From positions 232,938 to 296,937 of the forward strand of contig NZ_FOFA01000006.1 in the NCBI RefSeq assembly GCF_900110855.1: a stretch of 64,000 nucleotides of DNA, given 5' to 3'. The stretch comes from Microlunatus flavus (GTDB lineage: Bacteria; Actinomycetota; Actinomycetes; Propionibacteriales; Propionibacteriaceae). Below, in pieces: positions 24,648 through 33,154 of this stretch (positions are counted from its first letter, which is position 1; each line of letters opens with the position of its first letter). The position numbers and the translations under genes were made by a program. The notes beneath the pieces were generated by a model. That model worked only from the letters and a program-made list of their open reading frames with translations. It did not search any database and was not told the DNA's origin.

Positions 24648-25329
24648 CTAGGCCTCGTTCGCACCGACCATCGACGCATGACCCACAGCACCGGGACGCC
24701 ACGGGGTGGCGTCGTCGCGGGCCGCCACCCCGTTCCCACTGCGTTCGACGCCCGCACCTCAGCACGCCGCGACCTGGTGCCGACGCGGAGCACGAAGCCG
24801 TCCGCCGAGGAAGGCCGGTGCACCACGCCGGTCCTCCGTCGCCGGCCGCGCCGGTACACAGGGGCGCGCAGTGGTCCCCGGCGCTCGGCGGCAGGCCATT
24901 CGGTGGGAGTGCTCAGCCGACGAGCGCATCCCGATCCCGACGTGCGGGTACCGCCCTTCGAGCACGCCGTCGGTGATCACCACGCCTCCGCGAGACTCGA
25001 AGCCGCCCCGACGGGTGTCGAGACGGTCCTCCACGAGCTGGTCGGGAGCGGCCCGTCGGGCCCGCCACCGAGCTGGCAGGTCCGAAGACTCACCGCATGG
25101 AGGATCTCGTACGGGCCTGTCCTCCGCGGATCCACCGACGGCGCCCGACCGTGCCTGTACTGCTTCCGCGACCTGGGGTACGCACCTACCGACCCGGTGC
25201 CGACCTGTGCGCCGCGCGACTCGTCGGGCGCCAGACCTGGGAGGAGTTCCTCACGCTCCACCTCGCGAGCTCATCGGATCACGAGGGCCCGGGCCTTCCG
25301 CGACGCTCCGGGATCGCGGTGACGACGAG
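24648..25329. other. No recognisable gene
   Basis: About 680 nt with several open frames on both strands but none with recognisable domains, a good ribosome site or consistent codon use. It is probably decayed coding DNA, as the neighbouring GNAT gene is broken. Confidence 0.5.
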
Positions 25330-25890
25330 GTGAAGGGGTCGATCCGGCCAGGAGACGGCACGGACGTCGATCGCTGCGTCGCGCTGTGGACGACGGTGAT
25401 CGTCGACAGGGACGGACCCGACAAGAGCGCGTCCGTCGTCGAGCGCGCGTACGAGGCCTTCGGCCGACAGCGGCTGCGCTTCGCCGTGGTGGGAGCGGTG
25501 CCGGTCGCCTTCGGGCTTACGCTGGTCAAGGAGCCCGGGGTCGCGCTGCTGTCGAGGCTCTGCGTCGATCCGTCGACGACGTCACGCGGTCTGGGCAGCG
25601 CGCTGGTCGCCGACGCGATCGAGCACGCAGCCGCGTCCCGCTTCGCTCGCGTCGAGCTCCAGGTGCGCGAGACCAACATCCGCGCGATGAGGGTTTAAGC
25701 GCGAGCCGGGTTCGTACCCGTCTCGGATCCCTGGGTCTACGACTACGGCGACCGCGTCGTGACCTGGTCGCTCGACCTGCGGACGAACCTCGACGCCGAA
25801 GGTCCGGGGACACGCGGCCGCCAACAGCTGCCGCTGCTTCTCGTCGTCGATCACCACCAGGACGACCCCGCCGGCAAGGAGAAGACATGA
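25330..25890 (+). pseudogene. GNAT acetyltransferase with in-frame TAA stop
   Basis: From GTG 25330 the frame encodes a GNAT domain: LCVDPSTTSRGLGSALVADA is the acetyl-CoA loop, then ARVELQVRETNIRAM. A TAA at 25696-25698 interrupts it. The same frame continues past the stop with ARAGFVPVSDPWVYDYGDR, which is the normal GNAT C-terminus (the stop stands where the usual Tyr of the LYxRAGF motif is expected), up to TGA 25888-25890. A single change from TAC/TAT to TAA explains it. Either the gene is dead or the base is a sequencing error. The acceptor is unknown. Confidence 0.8.
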
Positions 25891-26689
25891 GTAGCGGCTT
25901 CAGGCCTTCGTCGCGCCTCCGTCCCGATCGAGGAGCAGGTCCTCGACGACCTGCGCCCGGCGTCAGAGATCCGGTCTCACCCGAGGACGGCGGCAACGAC
26001 GACGCCGCTACGGCGTTCCGAGGAGCGTGCTGCAGGCGCTCACGTGGAAGGGCCTGCCGCGTCACCACAAATACTCGGGCTGACGACGCGCGTACGGGTG
26101 CTGCGTCCCACCGCGTCCGGAACCGCGGTGCAGAAGACGAAGCCGGAGTGCTCGTACCGGGCGAAGCAGCCGCCGCGCACCTCAGGCCGCAGACCATCCC
26201 CAGGCCGAGGCATCGGGGTCCTCGCCGCAGGCGGCGACGGCGCGGTCGGCCAGAGGCTGCGACTCTGCGGCCGCACGACCCCGTCCCACGTCCCTGAGGA
26301 CCGGCGCCCGCACGTGGCGCCAGCCCAGGAGCGGTGCCTCGCACCCGCCCCGTGGTCGCTGGCGACGACACCGGCGCCGTACAGACCGAGCGACCGGCCA
26401 GCTCGCCGTCTGCACATCCCCTCGGCCACCGCCGAGCCGCCCCACCATTTCGACCGCTGCGAGACACTCGGCAGAACCGTCACCTGCTCGCCGCCGGCCT
26501 CGCACCTGTCCATCCGGAGCACGATCTGACCACTCGCCGTTGGCCGACGTTGCCGCCGTTGGCCAGATCGTGAGCGCCACCTGCCCTGCCCGGCGCTGGT
26601 CGTCGACGCGGCTGTGACCTCGACACTGACGACGCCCTCGAGGTGGACCAGCACAGGCGGAAGCGCACGTCTGGAGCTTCCGCGCGCCG
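25891..26689. other. No recognisable gene
   Basis: About 800 nt without a supportable gene. A small frame begins at ATG 25887, overlapping the GNAT stop, but its product is low-complexity and Arg-rich. A short direct repeat CCGTTGGCC appears twice near 26538-26565. Confidence 0.5.
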
Positions 26690-26709
26690 ATATTCATCGG
26701 CGTTGATGA
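26690..26709. promoter_or_regulatory. TetR operator, copy 2 (SDR promoter)
   Basis: ATATTCATCGGCGTTGATGA, 28 nt upstream of the SDR start. It differs from the copy at the TetR gene (24629-24647) by one base over 19. Confidence 0.7.
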
Positions 26710-26737
26710 GGGACAGGAGCGCGCCGAGACTCGGGTC

Positions 26738-27664
26738 ATGGAACACCACGCTCTCCCCGCTCGCAGCGTCGTCATCTCGGGAGCCTCGACCGGGATCGGG
26801 CGCGCCACCGCCCTGCGCCTGGCGGCCGACGGCTGGCACGTCCTGGCCGGCGTCCGCCGCCTCGCCGACGCCCCCGACGCCGCTGACGGCGCACCAGGAA
26901 CGATCCGACCGCTGCGGCTCGACGTCACCGACCCCGACTCGGTCGACCAGGCAACCAGCGAGATCGCTCAGGCGACGCAGAGCTCGCCGTTGACGGCGTT
27001 GGTCAACAACGCCGGTGTCGGCCTCATCGCCCCGATGCAGGACGTCGACCTGTCCGCACTGCAGGCGGTCCTGGACGTCAACGTCCTCGGCGTCGTCCGA
27101 CTCACCCAAGCCGTCGTGCCCCTGCTGGCCCCCGGCGGTCGCATCGTCGTCGTCGGCTCCATCGGCGACCGCCTCACCATGCCCTTCGGCGGGCCCCTGA
27201 CGTCCTCCAAGTGGGCCGTCGCTTCGATCGCCGAGGCCTTCCGCCTCGAGCTGGTCAGTCAGGGCATCGCAGTCACCATCGTCGAGCCCGGCTCGATCCG
27301 CAGCGAAGCGGTCGACAAGGTCGCCTCGGCCGCCGCGGCGACCGCCCGTGACATCGCCCGTCGGGACCCCGAGCTGGCTGAACGCTTCACCCGAGCCGCT
27401 GCCGTCGCTATCGCCAACGAGCGGCACGGCAGCGACCCCGACGTCGTCGCCGCCGCGATCAGCCGCGCCCTGCGCGCGAGGCGCCCCCGCACCCGCGTCC
27501 TCGTCGGCAAGCACGCCCGGGTCATGGCCACCGCCGCCGCAGTCCTCCCCGACCGCACGCTCGATCGCCTGCGCCTGCGCCTGTTCCAGCAGCCGACCGC
27601 GAGGCTCCGACCGGCTCCGTGCAGCCTGGTCGACGGACCCAGCGCAGCCACTCCGACGAGGTGA
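26738..27664 (+). CDS. Short-chain dehydrogenase/reductase lacking the catalytic tyrosine
   Basis: A 308-residue SDR. The cofactor motif is SGASTGIGRA (14-23), NNAG is at 90-93, the catalytic serine position is S141 (VGSIGD) and the lysine is K158. The tyrosine expected 13 residues after the serine and four before the lysine is Leu154 (GGPLTSSKWA). Without it, normal proton transfer is not expected, so the protein may bind NAD(P) for another purpose or act on an unusual substrate. A C-terminal extension of about 60 residues is rich in Arg and Pro. It has its own promoter with the TetR operator at 26690-26709. Confidence 0.85.
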   Translation: MEHHALPARSVVISGASTGIGRATALRLAADGWHVLAGVRRLADAPDAADGAPGTIRPLRLDVTDPDSVDQATSEIAQATQSSPLTALVNNAGVGLIAPMQDVDLSALQAVLDVNVLGVVRLTQAVVPLLAPGGRIVVVGSIGDRLTMPFGGPLTSSKWAVASIAEAFRLELVSQGIAVTIVEPGSIRSEAVDKVASAAAATARDIARRDPELAERFTRAAAVAIANERHGSDPDVVAAAISRALRARRPRTRVLVGKHARVMATAAAVLPDRTLDRLRLRLFQQPTARLRPAPCSLVDGPSAATPTR

Positions 27665-27821
27665 CGCTGGTGGAGGGTGGCCCAGCGGCAGCCGTCGGAG
27701 CTCGTCCGCGGTCCGTCAACCCGGCCTTGTTGGTCCGTCGACGAGGTGACGCGTCAACGCGCCGCAGGAGGAGCGTCGTGGCCTTGCATATCGAGAGCGG
27801 CCCCAACCCGCTCAGACCTGG

Positions 27822-28487
27822 TCACCCGGGCTCAGGTGTGTTCTGCAGCTCCCGCTCTCGTTGCTCCGAGCTCGCTGCAGGGCCGTGCTCGGCGAACAAG
27901 CCGGCTTGGGCCGCAACGATGGTGGCGCGTGCGGCCAGAAGAGCGTCGCCCGCGTCTGGGTCACGACCGACGACCAGGGCCTGGTAGCAGATCGGCGCCG
28001 CGAGCGCTCCGAGGAGCACGCGCGCATCAGTGCGCACCGGCAGTTCCGACCGGTCGACCGCACGGCGCACGATGACGGACATCCCCTCGACCCGACCCCT
28101 CCAGAACTGCTGCCCCAACGCGTAGAGGGGGCCAGGTCCACGACCACCGAGCACCATCACCCGCATCACGCCAAGGCCGAGCGGATCACTCAGCGTCCGG
28201 GCGAGGGCGCCGGCCAGCGCCACGAGGTCAGCCTCGAGGCTGCCTTCGTCCGGAACGGGGATCCGGTCCTGAGCGGCCTCGCCGAGGGCGGCCGCGACGA
28301 CTCCCTCGACGGTGCTCCACCGTCGGTACAACGTCGCCCGGTGCACCCCTGCTCTGCGCGCGATCGTCTCGACGCTGATCGCGTCGTAGGGCCGCGTCGC
28401 GAGCTCCACCAGCGCCGCCTCGTGCACGGAGCCCTGCACGCGAGCGGCACGACCTCCCGGGCGGGACTTCCGCACAGGCTCTGGCAC
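27822..28487 (-). CDS. TetR-family transcriptional regulator
   Basis: A 221-residue regulator. The helix-turn-helix is ISVETIARRAGVHRATLYRRWSTVEGVV (about 37-64) and the C-terminal domain is helical, of the TetR_C_11/16 kind. It starts with GTG 28487 and diverges from a membrane-protein gene; a perfect palindrome (28542-28558) lies in the gap and is the probable operator for both genes. Confidence 0.88.
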   Translation of the reverse strand: MPEPVRKSRPGGRAARVQGSVHEAALVELATRPYDAISVETIARRAGVHRATLYRRWSTVEGVVAAALGEAAQDRIPVPDEGSLEADLVALAGALARTLSDPLGLGVMRVMVLGGRGPGPLYALGQQFWRGRVEGMSVIVRRAVDRSELPVRTDARVLLGALAAPICYQALVVGRDPDAGDALLAARATIVAAQAGLFAEHGPAASSEQRERELQNTPEPG

Positions 28488-28541
28488 CAGCTCAATCTAT
28501 CTGGGTTGCGGATGGACCAGACGCCTGTCATTGTTCCCTAA

Positions 28542-28558
28542 AGCGACAGTCTGTCGCT
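28542..28558. promoter_or_regulatory. TetR operator candidate, perfect palindrome
   Basis: AGCGACA-GTC-TGTCGCT: two 7-bp arms match exactly around a 3-nt centre. It lies 22 nt before the membrane-protein start and 55 nt from the TetR start. Confidence 0.75.
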
Positions 28559-28579
28559 CTAGTGCGCGTGGAGGACGTC

Positions 28580-29320
28580 ATGAAGGTCAGCACCGGCAGC
28601 CCGATCCCCCGGATGGACGAGCCCGGGCGGGCACGTCGAGCCCACAGTTGTCTGCCCGCGGCGGCCGGCATCGGGTACGTGGTCGTCTGGGCGGTCGGTC
28701 TGATGGTGTGGCCTCATGACCTCGGTGTGCGCTCGTCGGCCCAGACCGTCGCGTCCACCTACTCCCTCAGTGCGTCTCGCGAGGCCGTGCAGTTCATCCT
28801 GGTGGAGGGACTTGCCGGTCTCCTCTTCACAGCGGTGCTGCTGCGGGCGAGGCGGAACACGCTCCGCGGCCGGTCCGGGGCACCGTTCCTGGTCGCAACG
28901 ACTGCTGTCGCGGCGCTGGCCGCGTCCGTCGCCCAGTGCGCGCTCGGCCTCCTGCTCATCAGGACGGCAACGCAGCACCAGACCCTCGCCGCCGGCTCTC
29001 TCCTCAGCATGATCAACCACATCGACGGCGCCAAGATGCTGCTCCTGGCGGCCGCGGGTGCAGCCCTGATGCAGACCCTCGGCCCAGCTCGCGGATCAAG
29101 GACGACGCGATGGGCCCTCCTGGTCCGGATTGCGTCGGCGGCAGCGGCGACCACTCTGGTGATCTCGGGAGTCGGCTACCTCACCGGGTCCGCTGCCCTC
29201 GCCCGGACCGTCGACCTCTCCGGCTCGCTCCTTCTCCTGTGGATCTGCCTGACTGGCATCTGGACCACCCTGGCCCCTGCCGGCGCGGTCAGCGCGGGAG
29301 CGGAAGCAAGCTCCGCCTAG
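28580..29320 (+). CDS. Hypothetical six-span membrane protein
   Basis: A 246-residue integral membrane protein I cannot assign to a known transporter or enzyme. Hydrophobic segments lie at about 27-47, 72-93, 105-130, 143-162, 174-196 and 203-223. ATG 28580 is chosen because GGAGG ends 5 nt upstream; GTG 28562 would add six residues and lacks such a site. It is divergent from and presumably repressed by the TetR gene, the arrangement expected of a resistance or stress membrane protein, but no function is proposed. Confidence 0.8.
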   Translation: MKVSTGSPIPRMDEPGRARRAHSCLPAAAGIGYVVVWAVGLMVWPHDLGVRSSAQTVASTYSLSASREAVQFILVEGLAGLLFTAVLLRARRNTLRGRSGAPFLVATTAVAALAASVAQCALGLLLIRTATQHQTLAAGSLLSMINHIDGAKMLLLAAAGAALMQTLGPARGSRTTRWALLVRIASAAAATTLVISGVGYLTGSAALARTVDLSGSLLLLWICLTGIWTTLAPAGAVSAGAEASSA

Positions 29321-29559
29321 TCGGCCGACGATCCGGCCCCCTGCGTGTCGGCGCCCACGCTCGACGACGGAAGACTGATCGCGGTCGAAGCCAGCTCGAG
29401 TCGCTCACGCCACCCTCGGTCGAGTGCGATCTTCGCGTCGCGGCGAGGCGAGCTCGGGTGGAGCTCGGCGGAGACCGTCGAGTACGCCAACGCTCGGGAG
29501 CACCAGAACGGCAGGTGGGACGAATCCTGCTCGCCAGCTGGCTTCGTGGTGCCGGCTGC

Positions 29560-30225
29560 TCAGACGCTGGCCCGGGTGGGTACCTCTCGGGCCAGCAGAA
29601 GAGCGACCGCGAGCAGCAGGCCGCCGGTGACGCGTCGCTGCCAGAAGGCCCAGCGGGGGTGCTGCGCCAAGAACAAAGCGATCCCCCCTGCCCCGACGAC
29701 GATCAACGAATTGACGCTGAGGCTGACGGCGATCTGGATCGACCCCAAGGTCAGGCCCTGCAGCGTGCGGTGGCTGCGACCTGGATCGATGAACTGGGGA
29801 ATGAGCGTGAGGTACATGATGGCGGCCTTCGGGTTGAGCAGATTGGTCAGCAAGCCCATCCGGAAGAGCCGGGACGGCTTGTCCTGGGCGAGCTGACGGA
29901 CGTCGAAGACTCCCCGCCCGCCAGGACGCAAGGCCCGCCAGGCGAGGTGAGCCAAGTAGACGACCCCGGCGGCCTTGAACCCGACGAAGAGCCAAGGCAC
30001 TGCGACGAAGACGACGGCGAGGCCGACGTTGGCCATGAGCATGTAGACGACGAAGCCGGTTCCCGTACCTGCCAGCGAGATCAAGCCAGCGCGTCGTCCC
30101 TGCCCGATGCTTCGCGAGACGAGGTAGATCATGTTCGGCCCTGGTGTGAGGACCATCGCCAAAGCGGTCACCGTCACCCCCAGGACGGAGGCGCTCGGAA
30201 GGAGGGACGAGAAGACGGAAGGCAT
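29560..30225 (-). CDS. LysE/RhtB-family amino acid exporter
   Basis: A 221-residue membrane protein with six predicted spans. The family signature is TPGPNMIYLVSRSIGQGRRAG (about 27-47, of which the first residues are the hallmark), followed by NLLNPKAAIMYLTLIPQF in the fourth segment. Members export amino acids or similar small metabolites in exchange for protons. Only 26 nt separate its start from the divergent CGNR-type regulator gene, so the two share a very compact control region. Confidence 0.9.
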   Translation of the reverse strand: MPSVFSSLLPSASVLGVTVTALAMVLTPGPNMIYLVSRSIGQGRRAGLISLAGTGTGFVVYMLMANVGLAVVFVAVPWLFVGFKAAGVVYLAHLAWRALRPGGRGVFDVRQLAQDKPSRLFRMGLLTNLLNPKAAIMYLTLIPQFIDPGRSHRTLQGLTLGSIQIAVSLSVNSLIVVGAGGIALFLAQHPRWAFWQRRVTGGLLLAVALLLAREVPTRASV

Positions 30226-30251
30226 GTCGACGAGCCTGATGTAATCGCCTT

Positions 30252-30797
30252 GTGCACCTCAACCCTTACGGCGAGTACGCGGTCCACCTCGCACGCTCCC
30301 TGGCCAACGACTGGCCCGGCACCAGGGCTGGAGTCGTCGCCCGCACGCGTGACTTCGGGATGTCGATGCCGTTCCCCGAGCAGCAGGACGACCACTCCCG
30401 ATGCCGCGCAGTCCTCGACGAGTGGCTCGACGTCGTCGACGCCGACTCAGCCGACGAGCGAGCCGTCCTGCTCAACGAGCAGATGGCCAAGGCGAGCGCG
30501 TACCCGCGGTTGACCGCGCACAACGACGAGGGGTGGCACCTCCACTACCGCGACGTCGACGACGACCTGGCGCGGGTGCTGCAGGCCGTCTTCAGTGTCG
30601 GAACCGCTCTGCATCTGACGACGCGAGGCATGGGGCGCCTGGGTCGTTGCGCCTCGAGCCCCTGCGCGAACGTCATCGTCGACACCTCCCGGAACGGCAC
30701 CCAGCGCTACTGCTCACCGCGCTGTGCGAGCAGAGACGCCGTGCGCCGCCATCGCGCCCGTCAGAAGCCCCTGACCCGCTCCGGACGACGGATCTGA
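30252..30797 (+). CDS. CGNR zinc-finger regulator (ABATE domain)
   Basis: A 181-residue protein with an N-terminal ABATE-type ligand domain and a C-terminal zinc finger: C-x4-C (RCASSPCANV), DTSRNGTQRYC and CSPRCASRDAVRRHRAR. The name-giving CGNR tetrapeptide reads CASR here, which is a mild variant. These proteins are predicted stress or metabolite-responsive regulators and are commonly divergent from transporters, as with the LysE gene here. GTG 30252 is the start nearest the shared promoter. Confidence 0.85.
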   Translation: MHLNPYGEYAVHLARSLANDWPGTRAGVVARTRDFGMSMPFPEQQDDHSRCRAVLDEWLDVVDADSADERAVLLNEQMAKASAYPRLTAHNDEGWHLHYRDVDDDLARVLQAVFSVGTALHLTTRGMGRLGRCASSPCANVIVDTSRNGTQRYCSPRCASRDAVRRHRARQKPLTRSGRRI

Positions 30798-31157
30798 GTC
30801 GAGCACGCCCACCGCGCGATGCCCGCAGGTCGTGAGCGTCCGGCCTGCGCGGAGCGTCCGGGAGCGCGGGTTCCTCCCGTCCTGGGCGCCGCAGCGTGTC
30901 CCGCCTCCCCGAAGGGTCAGTTCCAGCGGCGACCGGCACCCGCAGGACCGACGGCCCGAAGCAAGCGCTGCGAGCCGCTGCCGGACCACGCCAGAGGCGA
31001 GGAGTGACGAGCAGCGCGAGGCCGGTGCGCCGCGCGGGTCGGCTGGCGCGTTCGTCCGGTGCGTGTTCGTCGCCGTACGCCAGTGCCCGTTCCCGGCAGG
31101 TCAGCCTGCCTCCGGGCGGCGGCTCGGTTCCCGTCCGCGGTCGACCTGAGTGGCGCA
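30798..31157. other. No recognisable gene
   Basis: A 360-nt gap between convergent units with no convincing frame, ribosome site or hairpin with a T-tract. Open frames on both strands are Arg/Pro-rich and look like GC-rich background. Confidence 0.5.
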
Positions 31158-31601
31158 CTAGGGATCGCCGGCGAGGAGGCCTGACCCCTCAGCGACCGTG
31201 CCCTGGTGGAAGACCGCCTGCCAGCGACCGCCCGACCGGCGGTAGAGCGTCGAGCGCTTCGTCACGCGGCTCTGCTCACGCAGGACGTAGGTGACTTGCA
31301 GCAGCCCCGGCGCCAGTTGGCGGACAGCCCACTCCTCGATGCGGTACCCGCCAGGCAACGACGCCGGGTGGGTCCCCGCCAGGCGGGCCAGCACGACTGC
31401 CTTGACCTCGCCACGGAGGTAGGTGTTGCCCGACGCGCCGATCTCGAAGAAGTCCGACGCGATCTCCGCGTCGAAGGATGCTTCATCGAAGATGATCTCT
31501 GGCCGGTCGAACAGCGGCTCCCGACTCATCAGGTACCTGACGAGCGAATCGGGGACGACGACCACGGGCGACCGCACGAGACGAGTCAGGGCGCGCGTCA
31601 C
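31158..31601 (-). CDS. NTF2-like (SnoaL/DUF4440-type) protein
   Basis: A 147-residue protein with the cone-shaped NTF2-like fold suggested by IIFDEASFDAEIASDFFEIG at the N-terminal helix and the beta-strands GGRWQAVFHQGTVAEG at the end. Close relatives include SnoaL-type cyclases and calcium/calmodulin kinase association domains; no active site can be named. The GTG start overlaps the stop of the preceding NTF2-like gene by 4 nt (GTGA), so the two are translated together. Confidence 0.75.
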   Translation of the reverse strand: MTRALTRLVRSPVVVVPDSLVRYLMSREPLFDRPEIIFDEASFDAEIASDFFEIGASGNTYLRGEVKAVVLARLAGTHPASLPGGYRIEEWAVRQLAPGLLQVTYVLREQSRVTKRSTLYRRSGGRWQAVFHQGTVAEGSGLLAGDP

Positions 31602-31963
31602 GCCGGACGGTCTTCGACCAGGTAGGTGCCGTGGCCCTCCCGGACCAGCTCGCCCTCGAAGACGAGCACCTCGCACACCCGCTGCCCACGTTGGTTGCGG
31701 TACCGGATGACCACCGCGCTGATGCCGGCGAAGACCTCCTCGACGGTGAAGTGCAGGTCGGGGACGAGCTCGAGGCCCCGAGTCCAGTAGTCGCGCAGGG
31801 CGACCATGCCGGTGCAGGTCCCCCCGCTCTCCGGGAACACGGTTCGCGCGACCGGCGAGGTGAAGACGACGTCGTCGTGGAAGTGCTCGAGCAGCGCGTC
31901 GAGATCGTGGGCGTTCCAGGCCTCGCACCACTGCTCCGCGAAGGCCACGGGGTCCGCGATCAC
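31598..31963 (-). CDS. SnoaL-like / nuclear transport factor 2 family protein
   Basis: A 121-residue NTF2-fold protein: FAEQWCEAWNAHDLDALLEHF then VVFTSPVART are the family start, and RDYWTRGLELVPDLHF the core helix. SnoaL-like proteins are small hydrolases, isomerases or binding proteins. GTG 31963 follows a 14-bp palindrome GAAGGACGTCCTTC (31965-31978), which would form a hairpin over the ribosome site. It lies 112 nt after the alpha/beta hydrolase, in the same operon. Confidence 0.85.
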   Translation of the reverse strand: MIADPVAFAEQWCEAWNAHDLDALLEHFHDDVVFTSPVARTVFPESGGTCTGMVALRDYWTRGLELVPDLHFTVEEVFAGISAVVIRYRNQRGQRVCEVLVFEGELVREGHGTYLVEDRPA

Positions 31964-32075
31964 AGAAGGACGTCCTTCCTGGTCGGCGCTGGGGCTTGCT
32001 CCTCGTCGCGGGGCAGCTCCCGGTGGCGCATCGTCATGTGGACAAGGCTGCAGGAACGGGCGTGCCGTTCAGGGC

Positions 32076-33032
32076 TCACGATGCCGCCGTCCCGGGCCCG
32101 CTCAGGCGCTGACGCAGGGTGGGGTTCTCCCGTGCTGATCCGGGCAGCTGGCGGGTCAGGAACTCCAGCTCGGCGGCGAGGACGGCGTCGTGGGCTTCGA
32201 GGAAGGGGGCGTAATGGCCGCCAGGCACGCGGACCAGCTCCGAGCGCGGAGAACGGCCGGCAGCGCGCAGCGCCGGGGAGGCGAGCACTGACTGATCCTG
32301 GTCGGCGACCACGAACAGCACGGGACAGCGCAGCCGTGAGACATGGCGACCGGGGCGGTACAGCGCAAGGAGCAGCACCGAGCGTGCGGCGATGGTGCGT
32401 CGCCAGCCGCCGTGGCGTCGGTCGGGGTCGAGGGCGCGCTCGAGGTCCTGCGAGTCGGGGGTGGTGAGCATCGCCACCGCTCCCCGCGGGCCGGTCAGTG
32501 GCACGAGTCGGGGGGCCCGGCCCAGCACGCCGCCCAGAACGTCGAGCAGGACGAGGAACGGGAACCGCAGGACCACCCCGAGGGTCTCGTGCTTGAGCGC
32601 TGCGGGCGCCGAGACCAGGCTGTCGACCAGAGGCGTCTGGGCGATCGCGGCCGCCACAGGTGCCGCCTGCACCGCCCGGAGGACGTGCCCCCCTCCCAAG
32701 GACGAACCCCAGGCGACGATCTTGTCCTTCTCCACGCCGGGTAGTCCCGCGGCGAAGTCGATCGCAGCCGTCAGATCGTCGACCTGCCGATTGACGGACA
32801 GCACCTGCCGCGGCCATCCGGCGCTCTCGCCGAAGCCTCGGTAGTCGAAGGCAAGGACCGCGTGACCTGCTGCTTGGAAGTCAGCCGCGTAGGGGTCGGT
32901 ACCGGGTTCCTTCGTCACCGCTGCGCCGGTGGCCATCACGATGCAGAGCCCGCTCCTACCCGGGTAGAACCAGGCTGCGCACTGCTCCCCTCCGGATTCG
33001 AACTCCACTCTTTCCCTGGGCATCTCGGACAC
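32076..33032 (-). CDS. Alpha/beta hydrolase
   Basis: A 318-residue hydrolase. The nucleophile elbow is AWGSSLGGGH with Ser111 in GxSxG; VVADQDQS supplies the acid aspartate and GGHYAPF the histidine. The N-terminal FYPGRSGLCIVMATGAAVTK and FDYRGFGES fit dienelactone hydrolase or peptidase S15-like enzymes; the substrate is unknown. GTG 33032 has a reasonable upstream region, and 54 nt further upstream lies the perfect palindrome CCGTACCGATCGGTACGG, a copy of which is found at the TetR gene 5.6 kb away. It heads an operon with two NTF2-like genes. Confidence 0.87.
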   Translation of the reverse strand: MSEMPRERVEFESGGEQCAAWFYPGRSGLCIVMATGAAVTKEPGTDPYAADFQAAGHAVLAFDYRGFGESAGWPRQVLSVNRQVDDLTAAIDFAAGLPGVEKDKIVAWGSSLGGGHVLRAVQAAPVAAAIAQTPLVDSLVSAPAALKHETLGVVLRFPFLVLLDVLGGVLGRAPRLVPLTGPRGAVAMLTTPDSQDLERALDPDRRHGGWRRTIAARSVLLLALYRPGRHVSRLRCPVLFVVADQDQSVLASPALRAAGRSPRSELVRVPGGHYAPFLEAHDAVLAAELEFLTRQLPGSARENPTLRQRLSGPGTAAS

Positions 33033-33085
33033 CGGTACCCCTCCTCTGACGTTGACGGCTTGCTCGTCCCGGCATGCTCACGGAG

Positions 33086-33103
33086 CCGTACCGATCGGTA
33101 CGG
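33086..33103. promoter_or_regulatory. TetR operator, hydrolase operon promoter
   Basis: CCGTACCGATCGGTACGG is a perfect 18-bp palindrome upstream of the hydrolase gene. It matches 38699-38716 at 17 of 18 positions. Confidence 0.8.
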
Positions 33104-33154
33104 TATCGACGTCGTGAACCCCTGTCCATCACGTCGGACTGGGTTGCGGCCTGC

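Noticed and set aside
24642..25322. Open frames on both strands in the gap after the TetR gene.
   Set aside because: No recognisable domain, ribosome site or consistent codon use; probably decayed DNA.
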